Below, in pieces: positions 8,883 to 18,169 of a stretch of 64,000 nucleotides of DNA (position 1 is its first letter; each line of letters starts with the position of its first letter). The notes under the pieces are model-generated. The model did not search any database, was not told the DNA's origin, and saw only the letters and a list, made by a program, of their open reading frames with translations. Made by a program: the position numbers and the translations under genes. This DNA comes from Hydrogenophaga intermedia (GTDB lineage: Bacteria > Pseudomonadota > Gammaproteobacteria > Burkholderiales > Burkholderiaceae_C), in NCBI RefSeq assembly GCF_023715105.1, contig NZ_JAMBNO010000005.1, positions 1 to 64,000 of the forward strand, given 5' to 3'.

Positions 8883-9741
8883 ACATCTCCAGGTGCTCGA
8901 TGCCGGCCTCGCTGAACGGCTCGCCGCGCGCTTCGAAGCCGAGCCGGCTGTAGAAGCCGACGGCACTGCGCTGCGCGTGCAGCATGACCTCGCGATCGCC
9001 GCGCACGCGGGCGGCCTCCATCAGCGCCTGCAGCACACGCCGGCCCACGCTGCCGCCGCGCAGCACCCGGTGCACCGCCATGCGGCCGATCTTGCCCACG
9101 CCCGGCGCGGGCTGCAGCAAGCGCCCGGTGCCCACCACCTGCCCCAGGCGATTGCGGGCGACGGCGTGCACGGCGGTCGCGTCGGCATCGTCGAGCTCGA
9201 TGTCCAGCGGAATGCGCTGCTCCTCGACGAAGACCGCCTGGCGCAACGGGCGCGCGTGGGCGCCGAGTTCGTCCCAGTGGCCCACCCGAAGGTCGAGCAT
9301 TTCCTCGCCCGCCTCGAAACCGTGCAGCACCGCGCGCAGCCGCTCGGGCACCGGACGTGAGGTCTGCGTGGCCGGGTCGGCGAACACGTAGACCAGTTCA
9401 CCGCTGATGAGGTGGTCGTCGCCGCGGAAGATGGCGCCGTGAAAGGTGAGCGAGCTGTTGCCGATGCGTGCGCACTTCATGGCCACATCGATCTGGTCGT
9501 CCATGCGCGCAGAGGCGTGAAACTCCACCGTGGCCTTGACGACGTAGAGATCGCCATCGAGGCTGTGCATGGCCTCCTCGTACGGCATGGCCAGCGCGCG
9601 CCAGTAGTCGGTGATGGCGGTGTCGAAGTACATCAGGTAGTGCGCGTTGAACACGATCTTCTGCATGTCGACCTCGGCCCAGCGCACGCGCAGACGGTGG
9701 AAGAAACGGAAGTCCCGGCGTTGGTGCTTGTGGTTGCTCAT
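8860..9741 (-). CDS. Fused hotdog thioesterase and GNAT acetyltransferase
   Basis: 293 aa in two parts. Residues about 1-140 form a YbgC/FadM-type 4-hydroxybenzoyl-CoA thioesterase hotdog domain (RVRWAEVDMQKIVFNAHYL, with the family Asp and Asn/His region). Residues about 150-293 form a GNAT domain close to ElaA (GRMAVHRVLRGGSVGRRVLQAL acetyl-CoA loop, FYSRLGFEARGEPF). One frame with no stop joins them, so the fusion is real at sequence level. It begins 1 bp after the esterase stop, forming a two-gene operon. The substrate is unknown; the pairing suggests acyl-CoA hydrolysis linked to acyl transfer. Confidence 0.88.
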   Translation of the reverse strand: MSNHKHQRRDFRFFHRLRVRWAEVDMQKIVFNAHYLMYFDTAITDYWRALAMPYEEAMHSLDGDLYVVKATVEFHASARMDDQIDVAMKCARIGNSSLTFHGAIFRGDDHLISGELVYVFADPATQTSRPVPERLRAVLHGFEAGEEMLDLRVGHWDELGAHARPLRQAVFVEEQRIPLDIELDDADATAVHAVARNRLGQVVGTGRLLQPAPGVGKIGRMAVHRVLRGGSVGRRVLQALMEAARVRGDREVMLHAQRSAVGFYSRLGFEARGEPFSEAGIEHLEMFKPLGAP

Positions 9742-9742
9742 G

Positions 9743-10726
9743 TCAGTGGCTTTCGAAGGCATGGCGCAGGGCGCGCGCCGCGTGCTGGTGGGCGGTGAGG
9801 GCTTCGGGAATGGCGCGGCCGAACTGGATGAATCCGTGTACCACGCCCGCGTAGATTTCGAGGTCGACCGGTACGCCCGCCAGGCGCAGGCGATCGGCAT
9901 AGGCAATGCCTTCGTCCGTCAGCGGGTCGCACTCGGCCAGGCCGATCCAGGCTGGCGCAACGCCGTCGAGTTCCTTCAGGTGGCCGGTTTCATCCCGTCC
10001 GTCCAGGGGGGCAAAGCGCCAGTCGTCGCGATCGCGCGCGTCGCGCAGGTAGTGCCCGAAAAAGTAGTCGATGTGTGGCTGCTCCAGGACGAAGCCGTGG
10101 GCGTACGTCCTGTGCGAGCCGCTGTCCTGGTGGCCGGCGCAGCCCGGGTAAAACAACAGTTGCAGCGCGAGCGCCTGGCCGGCGTCGCGCGCGGCAATCG
10201 CGCTCACCGCGGCCAGTGTGCCGCCCGCGCTGTCACCCCCCACCGCAATGCGTCGGGCATCGAGTCGCAGGTCCGAAGCCTGTGCGCGCAGCCATTGCAG
10301 GCTGTCCCAGGCGTCGTGCACCGCGGTCGGGAACCGCGCTTCGGGTGCGAGCCGGTAGTCCACCGACAGCACCGCGCAGTGCGCTTGGTGCGCCAGGGCG
10401 CGGCACAGCGGTTCGTGCGTGGCCACGCTGCCGATGGTGAAGCCCCCACCGTGGAAATACAACAGCACCGGCAAGCCAGGCTCGGTGCCGGGCACGAACA
10501 GGCGCGCATTCAACAAGGCACCATCGCGTGTGGGGATCTGCAGCGGCTGCACCCGGGGCAGCGCGTGCGGCCTGATGTCCAGCACGCCGGCGCCGAGCTC
10601 GTAGGCCTGACGGGCCTGTGCCGGCGACAGCGCGTGAAGCGGCGGGTGCCCGGCGCGGGTCATGCGGTCAATGACGCCTCGCATGGCCGGCGTGAGGCGT
10701 GCGCGCGGGTTGCGGTGATCGGACAT
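9743..10726 (-). CDS. HSL-family alpha/beta hydrolase (esterase)
   Basis: 327 aa. A hormone-sensitive-lipase type esterase: oxyanion-hole motif HGGGFTIGS, nucleophile motif GDSAGG, and a C-terminal catalytic Asp (ECDPLTDEG) and His (VVHGFIQ). No signal peptide, so cytoplasmic. Members hydrolyse short-chain acyl esters. The ATG at 10726 is preceded by GACAAT exactly 6 nt upstream (minus strand), a pattern seen at several genes in this window. It is divergent from the alcohol dehydrogenase. Confidence 0.92.
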   Translation of the reverse strand: MSDHRNPRARLTPAMRGVIDRMTRAGHPPLHALSPAQARQAYELGAGVLDIRPHALPRVQPLQIPTRDGALLNARLFVPGTEPGLPVLLYFHGGGFTIGSVATHEPLCRALAHQAHCAVLSVDYRLAPEARFPTAVHDAWDSLQWLRAQASDLRLDARRIAVGGDSAGGTLAAVSAIAARDAGQALALQLLFYPGCAGHQDSGSHRTYAHGFVLEQPHIDYFFGHYLRDARDRDDWRFAPLDGRDETGHLKELDGVAPAWIGLAECDPLTDEGIAYADRLRLAGVPVDLEIYAGVVHGFIQFGRAIPEALTAHQHAARALRHAFESH

Positions 10727-10809
10727 GCGTGGATTGTCTTTTGCGCGACCGCCCGCACGGGTGGCCGGCCTATAGTTTCGGCAAGCCCAGAACATAACCG
10801 GAGACATGC

Positions 10810-11949
10810 ATGGCCCAGATCCTGTACGTGACAAACATCCTCATCGACTTCGGTGCGCTGGCGCAGCTCAAGGCCGAGTGCGAACGCGTGGGCATGGCGC
10901 GTCCGCTGGTGGTCACCGATGCCGGCGTCAAGGCTGCTGGCTTGCTCCAGCGCCTGCTCGCTGCCCTGCCCGGCCTGCAGCCCGCAGTGTTCGACCAGAC
11001 GCCGTCGAATCCCACCGAAGCCGCGGTGCGTTCGGCGGTCGCGATCTACAAGGCGCAGGCCTGTGATGGGTTGATCGCGCTCGGCGGCGGCAGCGCCATC
11101 GACTGCGCCAAGGGTGTGGCCATCGCGGCCACGCACGACGGCCCGCTCAAGACTTACGCCACGATCGAAGGCGGGTCACCGAAGATCACCGCAGCCGTAC
11201 CACCGCTGATTGCGGTGCCGACCACCGCGGGCACCGGCAGCGAGGTCGCGCGCGGTGCCATCATCATCGTCGACGACGGCCGCAAGCTGGGCTTTCACAG
11301 CTGGCACCTCGTGCCCAGAACCGCTTTGCTGGATCCGGAACTCACGCTGGGCCTGCCGCCGCTGCTGACCGCTGCCACCGGCATGGACGCCATCGCGCAC
11401 TGCATGGAGACCTTCATGAGCGCAGCCTTCAATCCGCCGGCCGATGGCATTGCGCTGGACGGTTTGCGCCGCGGCTGGGCGCACATCGAGCGCGCCACCA
11501 GGAACGGCGCCGACCGCGAGGCGCGGCTGAACATGATGAGCGCAAGCATGCAAGGCGCCATGGCGTTTCAGAAGGGGTTGGGCTGCGTGCACAGCCTCAG
11601 CCACAGCCTGGGCGGCATCAACCCCCGCTTGCACCACGGCACGCTCAACGCGGTGTTCCTGCCGGCGGTGATCCGCTTCAACGCGCAGACCGAATCGCTG
11701 CAGAAGGAGCAACGACTGCAACGCATGGCCGAGGCCATGGGCCTGGGCTCCGCGGATGACGTGCCCGAGGCCGTGCGCGACATGAGCGCGCGCCTGGGCC
11801 TGCCGCCTGGCCTGCACGCCATGGGGGTGGAGGAATCGGTGTTCGAGCGCGTCATCGACGGCGCACTTCTGGACCATTGCCACAAGACCAACCCCCGCGT
11901 GGCGAGCGCCGACGACTACCGCGAGATGCTGGCGGCATCCATGCGCTAA
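10810..11949 (+). CDS. Iron-containing (group III) alcohol dehydrogenase
   Basis: 379 aa, standard length for the family. The Rossmann part contains GGGSAIDCAKG and PTTAGTGSEV (NAD(P) binding). Metal ligands are visible in MDAIAHCME, HSLSHSLGG and HHGTLNAV. The family oxidises or reduces a wide range of alcohols; the sequence alone does not fix the substrate (4-hydroxybutyrate or an aliphatic alcohol are possible). GGAG lies 6 nt before the ATG, and a -10-like TATAGT is at 10771-10776 with no clear -35. Confidence 0.9.
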   Translation: MAQILYVTNILIDFGALAQLKAECERVGMARPLVVTDAGVKAAGLLQRLLAALPGLQPAVFDQTPSNPTEAAVRSAVAIYKAQACDGLIALGGGSAIDCAKGVAIAATHDGPLKTYATIEGGSPKITAAVPPLIAVPTTAGTGSEVARGAIIIVDDGRKLGFHSWHLVPRTALLDPELTLGLPPLLTAATGMDAIAHCMETFMSAAFNPPADGIALDGLRRGWAHIERATRNGADREARLNMMSASMQGAMAFQKGLGCVHSLSHSLGGINPRLHHGTLNAVFLPAVIRFNAQTESLQKEQRLQRMAEAMGLGSADDVPEAVRDMSARLGLPPGLHAMGVEESVFERVIDGALLDHCHKTNPRVASADDYREMLAASMR

Positions 11950-12043
11950 TCGTGCAAATTCGCGTACCTAAGTCCTATCCAATCACGGAAAAATGACGAC
12001 TTTGGCAGTGCTTTAATCGCCTTTTCAGGTGAGGAAAGCCGCC

Positions 12044-14209
12044 ATGCCCAAGCACAGCAAAGGGGATCCCAGCGGACGCACGTCTGACCATCGACAGGCT
12101 GCAAAAAGCAACGTGAGCGCGACGCCCGAAGAGTATCGATTCGGTCCGTTCGCGCTGCGCACCGATCGACGGGAGTTGCGTTGTGACGACGTCGTGCGCC
12201 CCATGGAGCGACGATGCTTCGATCTGCTGGTCTATCTCTTGCGGCATGCCGGGCGTGTCGTGACCAAGGACGAGTTGTTGGAACATGTGTGGGCCAACCG
12301 ATTCGTGACACTGTCGGTGATCGCCCAATGCGTGCTGAAAGTGCGCAAGGCCCTGCGCCTGCCCGATGGAGGTGAAGGTCCGCTGCGAACGGTTCACCGT
12401 GTGGGCTATCGCTTGGTCGGTGAGGTCGTGCACCGTCGCCTCGCACCGGCCGATCTGAAGGCCCAGGTGGGTGGCCAGGCCTGGCATTGGGCAGCCCCGA
12501 AGCTGAGCAACATGCCCGACGCACCCGACTGGTTGTCCCCGGCTCTGGGCGCGTTCGGCGCCTGGGCCCTGCACAACCACGGCATTGCGGTGGAGGAAGG
12601 GCCGGTCACTGCTGGCGAGCCGCCCATCCCGCAGGCCCGTTGCCAGGTGGCTCCGGGGCCGATGGGTTTCGAGGCCTGTGTGGACCTGCTGCTCGAACCG
12701 GCGCAGGCCGTGCGGTTGAGAGCCTCATCCACCTCCCCCTTCCAGGCCGTTTGGCAGGCCGCCGAGTCCGCCGCCTGGTTGGCGCGGTTGCGTGAACTGG
12801 TGACCGCAACGAACGGCGAGCGCGCCGAGTTGCGCTGGGAGCGTCTGGCGGCTTTGTCGCATGTACCTGCGCCCGTGCTGGGCAAGGCCGAGCCCTTGCT
12901 GTCCGCGGTGTGGCGTGCACAGCTCGAGATGTCCACCCTCGAGCAGCAATCCGATCTGGTGATGGAGGCTGCGTGGCGGGGCGATCCGGCGGCGTCCGAG
13001 CTTGCCAACCAGTTGCGCTTCGCGGCCGCTCAGGCGGGCGATGCCATGGCCGAAGCCTGGGCCGAGCTGTCGCTGGCGATGATCGAGTGGTACCAGTCGC
13101 GCACGGAGCAAGTCCATGGCCGCGTGAATCGCTGCATGGGTCTCGTCAAGCGCGCGAAAGGGGGCGTGCACGTGGTGCGTGCAGCGGCGATCGCGGCGTA
13201 TCTGCTGAACGCATCGGGCGCCACGCCGGACCAGGCCGAAGGGTGGCGCCAGTTGCAGGCGCCAGACACAGCGCCGGGCTCGACGGCCTGGCGCTGGCGG
13301 CTGCTGGCGGACCTGCAGCACCGGCTGTACGGTGGCGACGGCGCGGACACGGCCGGTGCGCAGCGGCTCGACGCGTGGGTCCAGGCGTCGAGCCTGTTCG
13401 ATGGCCTGCAGGCGCTGCTGTTGAACCAGTGCGGCTTGCTGCGCGAGGAGGACGGGGATCTGGATCAGGCTTGGCAGCGGCTCAAACGGGCGAGCGATGT
13501 TGCGGCGCACAGCGCCTGGAAAAGCGTGAAACCGTTGTGTGTGCTCAGCCTCGGCGAGCTTTCGGCGCGGCTGGGCGACCGTGCCACCTTTGACGACTGC
13601 ATCGCCATGCTCGAGGCATGCAGCGACCGCGACAGCAGGCGGACCGCGGCGGTGCGTGACTGGATGGTGGCGCGCCGCCTGCGGATGGACGCGCAGTACC
13701 ACGCCGCGCTGGGACTGCTCGAACAGGCTGTGCCCGTGCTGCAGGGCTGTGGGCGCTGGTTTCGTGAAGACGCGTGGCTGATGGCGATCGACACCGCCAT
13801 GCACGTGCGCTCACGCGGTGCGCTCACACGCTGGCGTCAGCTGCTGGCAATGCCTGGGTCGCCTCGTGTGCGCGCGCGTTCGGCCACGCTGGCCGCCATG
13901 GATGCCGCCATCGCGCAGCTCGACGGCGAACGATCGCGCGCGTGCCAGCTCGTGGTACAGGCCTGGCGGGGCGCGCCTCCGTCGACCGCCAAGCGCTTGC
14001 TGGCGATGGCGGCTGCCTCCGCGCTGCGCTGGACCCCCGCCGAGTCCGCCGACCTGATCGTGCAGGCACTCGACCAGGCCGGTGCCTGGCTGCACCAGTC
14101 GCCGCCCGGGCGGCGCTTGCGCGACGCCGCCAGCTACCGCGTTCGTTCGAGCGCGGCTCAGGGCGTGGCCGAGCCCGACCTGGACACGGTCTGGCTCTGG
14201 GCCGCCTGA
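12044..14209 (+). CDS. Winged-helix (OmpR/CadC-type) regulator with large soluble sensor
   Basis: 721 aa. Residues about 25-125 form an OmpR/PhoB-type winged helix ([44 protein letters not shown]). There is no receiver domain and no transmembrane segment, unlike CadC or ToxR. The remaining about 590 residues are alanine-, leucine- and tryptophan-rich helices that look like degenerate TPR-type repeats; I see no P-loop. The ATG at 12044 is chosen because GAGGAAA precedes it; a GTG at 12029 is the alternative. It is probably a one-component cytoplasmic regulator of unknown signal. Its last 52 bp overlap trhO on the other strand. Confidence 0.8.
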   Translation: MPKHSKGDPSGRTSDHRQAAKSNVSATPEEYRFGPFALRTDRRELRCDDVVRPMERRCFDLLVYLLRHAGRVVTKDELLEHVWANRFVTLSVIAQCVLKVRKALRLPDGGEGPLRTVHRVGYRLVGEVVHRRLAPADLKAQVGGQAWHWAAPKLSNMPDAPDWLSPALGAFGAWALHNHGIAVEEGPVTAGEPPIPQARCQVAPGPMGFEACVDLLLEPAQAVRLRASSTSPFQAVWQAAESAAWLARLRELVTATNGERAELRWERLAALSHVPAPVLGKAEPLLSAVWRAQLEMSTLEQQSDLVMEAAWRGDPAASELANQLRFAAAQAGDAMAEAWAELSLAMIEWYQSRTEQVHGRVNRCMGLVKRAKGGVHVVRAAAIAAYLLNASGATPDQAEGWRQLQAPDTAPGSTAWRWRLLADLQHRLYGGDGADTAGAQRLDAWVQASSLFDGLQALLLNQCGLLREEDGDLDQAWQRLKRASDVAAHSAWKSVKPLCVLSLGELSARLGDRATFDDCIAMLEACSDRDSRRTAAVRDWMVARRLRMDAQYHAALGLLEQAVPVLQGCGRWFREDAWLMAIDTAMHVRSRGALTRWRQLLAMPGSPRVRARSATLAAMDAAIAQLDGERSRACQLVVQAWRGAPPSTAKRLLAMAAASALRWTPAESADLIVQALDQAGAWLHQSPPGRRLRDAASYRVRSSAAQGVAEPDLDTVWLWAA

Positions 14210-15126
14210 GGCGCTGTCGAGCCGATGTGTTGCGCACCGCGCTCACGGGCCAGCAGCACCTGGCGCTGGCGCTCGGCCAGTCGCTCGCGCGCGGCCGCAT
14301 CGCGCTGGTCGTGGCAGTGCGGGCAGCTCACGCCCTGCTCGAACAGCGGCGATTGCCGGTCTTCTTCGGTCAACGGCCAGCGGCATGAGCGGCACAGTTC
14401 AGACGCGCCGGGCGCAAGGCCGTGGCCCACGCTCACGCGCTCGTCGAAAACGAAGCACTCTCCCCTCCAGCGGCTGCTGCCGGGTGGGACTTCCTCAAGG
14501 TATTTCAGGATGCCGCCCTCGAGGTGGTACACCTCCTCGAAGCCCTGCATCTTCAGGAGTGCGGTCGATTTTTCGCAGCGGATGCCACCGGTGCAGAACA
14601 TGGCCACGCGCGGCTTGTTCGGGCCTTGCAGCGCCGGTTGTTGCGCCAGCCAGGCGGGCAGTTCGGTGAAGCTGCGGATGCCCGGGTTGACCGCGCCCTC
14701 GAAGGTGCCGATCTTGACCTCGTAGTCGTTGCGCGTGTCGATCAGCAGCACGTCGGGCTGTTCGATCAGGGCGTTCCAGTCGGCCGGCTTCACATAGGTG
14801 CCGACGGTCCTGGTCGGATCCAGGCCCGGCACGCCGAGCGTGACGATCTCGCGCTTGAGCCGCACCTTGAGGCGGTGGAATGGCGGCGTGTCGGCCCAGG
14901 ACTCCTTGTGTTGCAGGTCGGCCAGCCGCGCATCGCTGCGCAGCCAGGCCAGCACCGCGCGCACGCCAGCCTCGGGGCCGGCAATGGTGCCGTTGATGCC
15001 CTCGCGCGCCAGCAGCAACGTGCCTTTGACGCCCTGTGACCCGCACAAGGTCCGCAGCGGTTCGCGCCATGTGGCGTGTTCCGGCAGATCGACGAACTTG
15101 TAAAGGGCAGCGGTGAGGTAGCGCAT
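14158..15126 (-). CDS. trhO: tRNA uridine(34) hydroxylase TrhO (rhodanese-like)
   Basis: 322 aa, formerly YceA. Installs 5-hydroxyuridine at the tRNA wobble position using oxygen. An N-terminal acylphosphatase-like domain ([18 protein letters not shown]) precedes a rhodanese domain with the active-site CTGGIRCEK loop and [16 protein letters not shown]-terminal four-cysteine segment ([15 protein letters not shown]) may bind zinc. The ATG at 15126 is preferred to the in-frame GTG at 15147, because a GATAAT at 15150-15155 would place the transcript start inside the GTG extension. Confidence 0.92.
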   Translation of the reverse strand: MRYLTAALYKFVDLPEHATWREPLRTLCGSQGVKGTLLLAREGINGTIAGPEAGVRAVLAWLRSDARLADLQHKESWADTPPFHRLKVRLKREIVTLGVPGLDPTRTVGTYVKPADWNALIEQPDVLLIDTRNDYEVKIGTFEGAVNPGIRSFTELPAWLAQQPALQGPNKPRVAMFCTGGIRCEKSTALLKMQGFEEVYHLEGGILKYLEEVPPGSSRWRGECFVFDERVSVGHGLAPGASELCRSCRWPLTEEDRQSPLFEQGVSCPHCHDQRDAAARERLAERQRQVLLARERGAQHIGSTAPQAAQSQTVSRSGSATP

Positions 15127-15220
15127 GGTCGGGGCTGGGTGCGGCACCGATTATCCCGCCCCTCCCTGCCCCGCCCCGTTCGCCGGGTGGCGAGCACGGC
15201 GTGCTGGGAGATGCGGTTGC

Positions 15221-16315
15221 TCAGAGCGGTTCGACGCGCGCCGCATCCGGCCGCGCGAGCCATTCGCCGAGCTCGTCGGCCAGTTGCTGCGCTGCCTTCA
15301 CCGCCGCACCCCAGGCCTGCACGCGCGCCGCCAGGTTCTGGCCATAGCGCTCGAAATCGGTGCGGTCAGGCAGCTTGCCGTTGGGCAAGGTGCGCACCCA
15401 GGCGGGATCGGGCGCAACCACCAGCATGTGGTCGAGCGCGTCGCTGCTGCGGTGGCGACGCTTCCACGCCTTGTCGAGCCAGCCCGGCACCACCGCTTTC
15501 TGAAAGTGCGGGTACAGCACGATCGGCGACTCGTTGGCCGCGTGGTAGTGCAGGTGCATGTGGTAGTCGGTGATGCCACCGTCCCAGTAGATGCCCTTGG
15601 GTGCGCCGGGAATGTCGGCCACCGGGCGCAGCACGAAGGGAATGGAGCAGCTGGCCTGCAGGGCCGGCATGAAGTTGTGGGCACCCAGGGGAACCTGGCG
15701 CGTGCGCAGATCCTGCGTACCAAAGGGCAGCGCGCTCACGCCGCCGCGGCCGGCCTCGGGGGCAGAGAACACCACACGTTCGAGCCAGTCACCCAGCGCG
15801 CGGCGTTGCAGCGCATTGGCGGTGAACGCGCCCAGGTAACCCAGGGGGGTGCGCAGGCGGCCTTCCCGGGCCAGCAGGCGCCGCCCGCGCGAGGTGACGA
15901 TGTGCAGCCGCCAGCGTGGGTGGTGCAACACCTCCTCCAGGTGGTCGCCATAGAAGGCCTGCAGATTGGCAGCGAAGGTGTCGCTGATCTGCTGCGCCGT
16001 CGGGCGCCGCTGGCCTGGCGCCAGTTCGTAGTGCTGGTGGATGTAGTCGTGCTCCAGCCGCTCGAAGGCTCGCACCGGATCGTTCAGGCAGGCCGTGCCC
16101 ATGCGCCACGCACCGATGGACGCGCCGATCAGGTGGATGGTCTGTGGTGCCTCGCGCAGCCACTGGCCGAAGAGCAGCCGATCCACCGGACCGAGGATCA
16201 GGCCTTTCGGTCCGCCAGCGGCGGCAGGCACCACGCCCACGTGTTCGGGGCGCAGACCGTGATCGCAGATGTGCTGGAGGGCCCGGGGGCCGGCATAGAG
16301 GCGCAGTGCATGCAT
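15221..16315 (-). CDS. Patatin-like phospholipase
   Basis: 364 aa. The patatin Ser-Asp dyad is visible: GASIGAW supplies the serine and YWDGGITDYH the DGG aspartate. A glycine-rich AAGGPKGLILG loop near residue 33 fits the oxyanion hole. No signal peptide is seen. Patatins hydrolyse acyl esters of phospholipids or neutral lipids; the substrate here is unknown. GACAAT is located 6 nt before the ATG (minus strand). It lies 29 bp after the HDOD gene and may be cotranscribed with it. Confidence 0.82.
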   Translation of the reverse strand: MHALRLYAGPRALQHICDHGLRPEHVGVVPAAAGGPKGLILGPVDRLLFGQWLREAPQTIHLIGASIGAWRMGTACLNDPVRAFERLEHDYIHQHYELAPGQRRPTAQQISDTFAANLQAFYGDHLEEVLHHPRWRLHIVTSRGRRLLAREGRLRTPLGYLGAFTANALQRRALGDWLERVVFSAPEAGRGGVSALPFGTQDLRTRQVPLGAHNFMPALQASCSIPFVLRPVADIPGAPKGIYWDGGITDYHMHLHYHAANESPIVLYPHFQKAVVPGWLDKAWKRRHRSSDALDHMLVVAPDPAWVRTLPNGKLPDRTDFERYGQNLAARVQAWGAAVKAAQQLADELGEWLARPDAARVEPL

Positions 16316-16344
16316 GCGCCGATTGTCCGCGAGCGCGGTTGGCC

Positions 16345-17223
16345 TCAATGCGGCATCGAATCCTTGAACGGCACCGGCGGGGCCTCGGCCTCGGGCGTGG
16401 CTTCCTGCTCGTCGAAGTCGTTGTGGCGCGAAATCGAAGGAATGCGCTCGGCGACCACCGTGTCGGGGTCGATCCCGAGCACCAGGCCCACCGGGTCGGG
16501 GTAGGTGTTGATCAGCAGCTCGCCGCGCATGTCCTGCTCTTCGGCACGGGCGCGCCAGGCGGCGATGTGAACCACCCCCGCAATGGGCTCGTACACGTCG
16601 TTGTCGAACGGCGCGCACTGGTGTTCGATGGCGTTGATCATGCGGCGCGGAAACTTCCATTCACGCGCCAGCGCAGCGCCAACCTCGGCGTAGCTGTAGC
16701 CGAACACGCTGCGCTCGGCCCGCGCGCGCTTGAGGTCGAGCATCGGCACGGCGCGGTCGATTTCGATCATGGCTTCGGGCATGCCCACGTGCATCACCAG
16801 CTCACCGATGCCGTGGATCAGGCCAGCGGTGAAGGCCGTGTTCTCGTCGATGCGGATCGGCAGCGCGATGTAGCGCGCCAGGTTGGCGGTGTTGAGGCTG
16901 CAGCGCCAGAACTGGTTGAGGTTGACGCCGCCCACGGTGTGAAAGCCCTCGCCCAGCGCGCTGGCCACCACCAGTGCGCGCACCTTGATCAGGCCGAGGA
17001 TGTTCATCGCCTCGCGCGCGTTGGTGACGTTGCGCGACAGGCCGAAGAAAGCCGAGTTGGCCGTCTTGAGCAGCCTGGCCACCATCACCGGGTCTTCCTC
17101 GATCAACGAGGCCACCATCATCGGGTCGACGTCGGCTTGCTCGAAGGTGTCGATCAGCCGTCGCACCACCTTGGGCACCGACGGCAGGGCCTGAGGCTGC
17201 TTGAGGAGCTTGTCCAGATGCAT
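16345..17223 (-). CDS. HDOD-domain signalling protein (second of a tandem pair)
   Basis: 292 aa. Nearly the whole protein is one HDOD domain (LPSVPKVVRRLIDTF, LLKTANSAFFGLSRNV, FTAGLIHGIGELVMH, YAEVGAALAREWKFP). HDOD proteins look like HD hydrolases but usually lack the metal ligands, and serve as signalling or scaffold modules, often in motility and c-di-GMP circuits. A divergent acidic tail of about 30 residues follows. It is a paralogue of the gene before it and has its own sigma-28-like promoter at 17263-17289, so it is not only read through. Confidence 0.9.
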   Translation of the reverse strand: MHLDKLLKQPQALPSVPKVVRRLIDTFEQADVDPMMVASLIEEDPVMVARLLKTANSAFFGLSRNVTNAREAMNILGLIKVRALVVASALGEGFHTVGGVNLNQFWRCSLNTANLARYIALPIRIDENTAFTAGLIHGIGELVMHVGMPEAMIEIDRAVPMLDLKRARAERSVFGYSYAEVGAALAREWKFPRRMINAIEHQCAPFDNDVYEPIAGVVHIAAWRARAEEQDMRGELLINTYPDPVGLVLGIDPDTVVAERIPSISRHNDFDEQEATPEAEAPPVPFKDSMPH

Positions 17224-17262
17224 GGCTGGTCTCGACGTTGGCGGGCAGGATGGCTGGCTGGT

Positions 17263-17289
17263 GTATCGAATCGCGGCGGGAGAACTTGA
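17263..17289 (-). promoter_or_regulatory. Sigma-28 (FliA)-like promoter of the second HDOD gene
   Basis: On the minus strand TCAAGTTC, 11 nt, then TTCGATAC. This matches the flagellar sigma-28 pattern (TAAAGTTT or TCAAGTTT, 11 nt, GCCGATAA) in the -35 box and in the CGATA core at the right spacing, but it is poorer than its upstream twin. It ends 39 bp before the start codon. Confidence 0.5.
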
Positions 17290-17301
17290 GGACTTTCGGG
17301 C

Positions 17302-18129
17302 TCAGTCCACAAAGGCGGCCAGCGCGTCCTCGAAAGACCACTCCTCGGGGTCCTTGCCGAGCACGACGCCGAGGTCCAGCCCCAGGGCGATACCGACCAT
17401 GTCGGGAAAGGTCGCGGCCAGGCCGCTGTCGTCGAGCTGGATCTCTTCGGCGCGTGCGCGCCACGAAGCCAGGTGGAGCACGCCGGCCAGCGGCTCGTAG
17501 GTGTTGCCCTCGAACGGCTCGGTCTGGTGCTTGAGGGCGTTGACGATGGCTTCGGGGAAGTTCCACCGCTCCACCATGCCCGCGCCGACCTCGGCGTAGG
17601 TGTAGCCAAAGCGGTTGCGCTCGGCCGCGGCGCGCTGCAGATCCAGCGGCGGCGTCCCCATGTCCAGCGGACCGATCTCATCCGGCATGGCGATGTGCAT
17701 CACCAGGTCACCGATGGCGTGGATCAACCCGGCGGTGTAGGCGTTGCCGGTGTTCTGGCGCAGGATCTCGCCGAGCGACCGGGAGATGTCGGCCACACGC
17801 AGGCTGTAACGCCAGAACTGGTTCAGGTTCACGCCGGGCACGTTCTTGAAGCTCGAACCGAGCGCGGCGGCCATCACCAGCGATCGCACGTGCGTCATGC
17901 CCAGCATGGCCACGGCATCGTGCGCATCCCCGATCTTGCGGCTGGCGCGAAAGAACGAGGAATTGGACAGGCGCAGCACCCGCGTGGTGAGCGACGGGTC
18001 CTGTGCGATCAGCTCGCCCACCTTGCGCGGGTCCGGATCGTCCTTGTTCATCTCCGCCATCAGGTCGGTGACGGTACGCGACATCGCGGGAAGGGCACCC
18101 GGGTAGTTGAGCAGGGCTTGTAGGTCCAT
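17302..18129 (-). CDS. HDOD-domain signalling protein (first of a tandem pair)
   Basis: 275 aa, one HDOD domain with the same landmarks as its neighbour (PAMSRTVTDLMAEM, RLSNSSFFRASRKI, YTAGLIHAIGDLVMH, YAEVGAGMVERWNFP). The two proteins align along their length, so they arose by tandem duplication. HDOD modules are typically non-enzymatic signalling domains. A near-consensus sigma-28 promoter (18170-18196) directly upstream suggests that it belongs to the late flagellar/chemotaxis regulon. The Shine-Dalgarno site is weak. Confidence 0.9.
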   Translation of the reverse strand: MDLQALLNYPGALPAMSRTVTDLMAEMNKDDPDPRKVGELIAQDPSLTTRVLRLSNSSFFRASRKIGDAHDAVAMLGMTHVRSLVMAAALGSSFKNVPGVNLNQFWRYSLRVADISRSLGEILRQNTGNAYTAGLIHAIGDLVMHIAMPDEIGPLDMGTPPLDLQRAAAERNRFGYTYAEVGAGMVERWNFPEAIVNALKHQTEPFEGNTYEPLAGVLHLASWRARAEEIQLDDSGLAATFPDMVGIALGLDLGVVLGKDPEEWSFEDALAAFVD

Positions 18130-18169
18130 GGTATGACGCGGGCGGATATGGCTGGGGGTTCTGTGCCCC

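Noticed and set aside
12006..12020. Sigma-54 promoter before the winged-helix regulator gene
   Set aside because: TTGGCA is present but the GC of the -12 element is not at the required distance.
15127..15147. Longer trhO starting at a GTG
   Set aside because: A GATAAT at 15150-15155 would start transcription inside this extension, and homologues begin [11 protein letters not shown].
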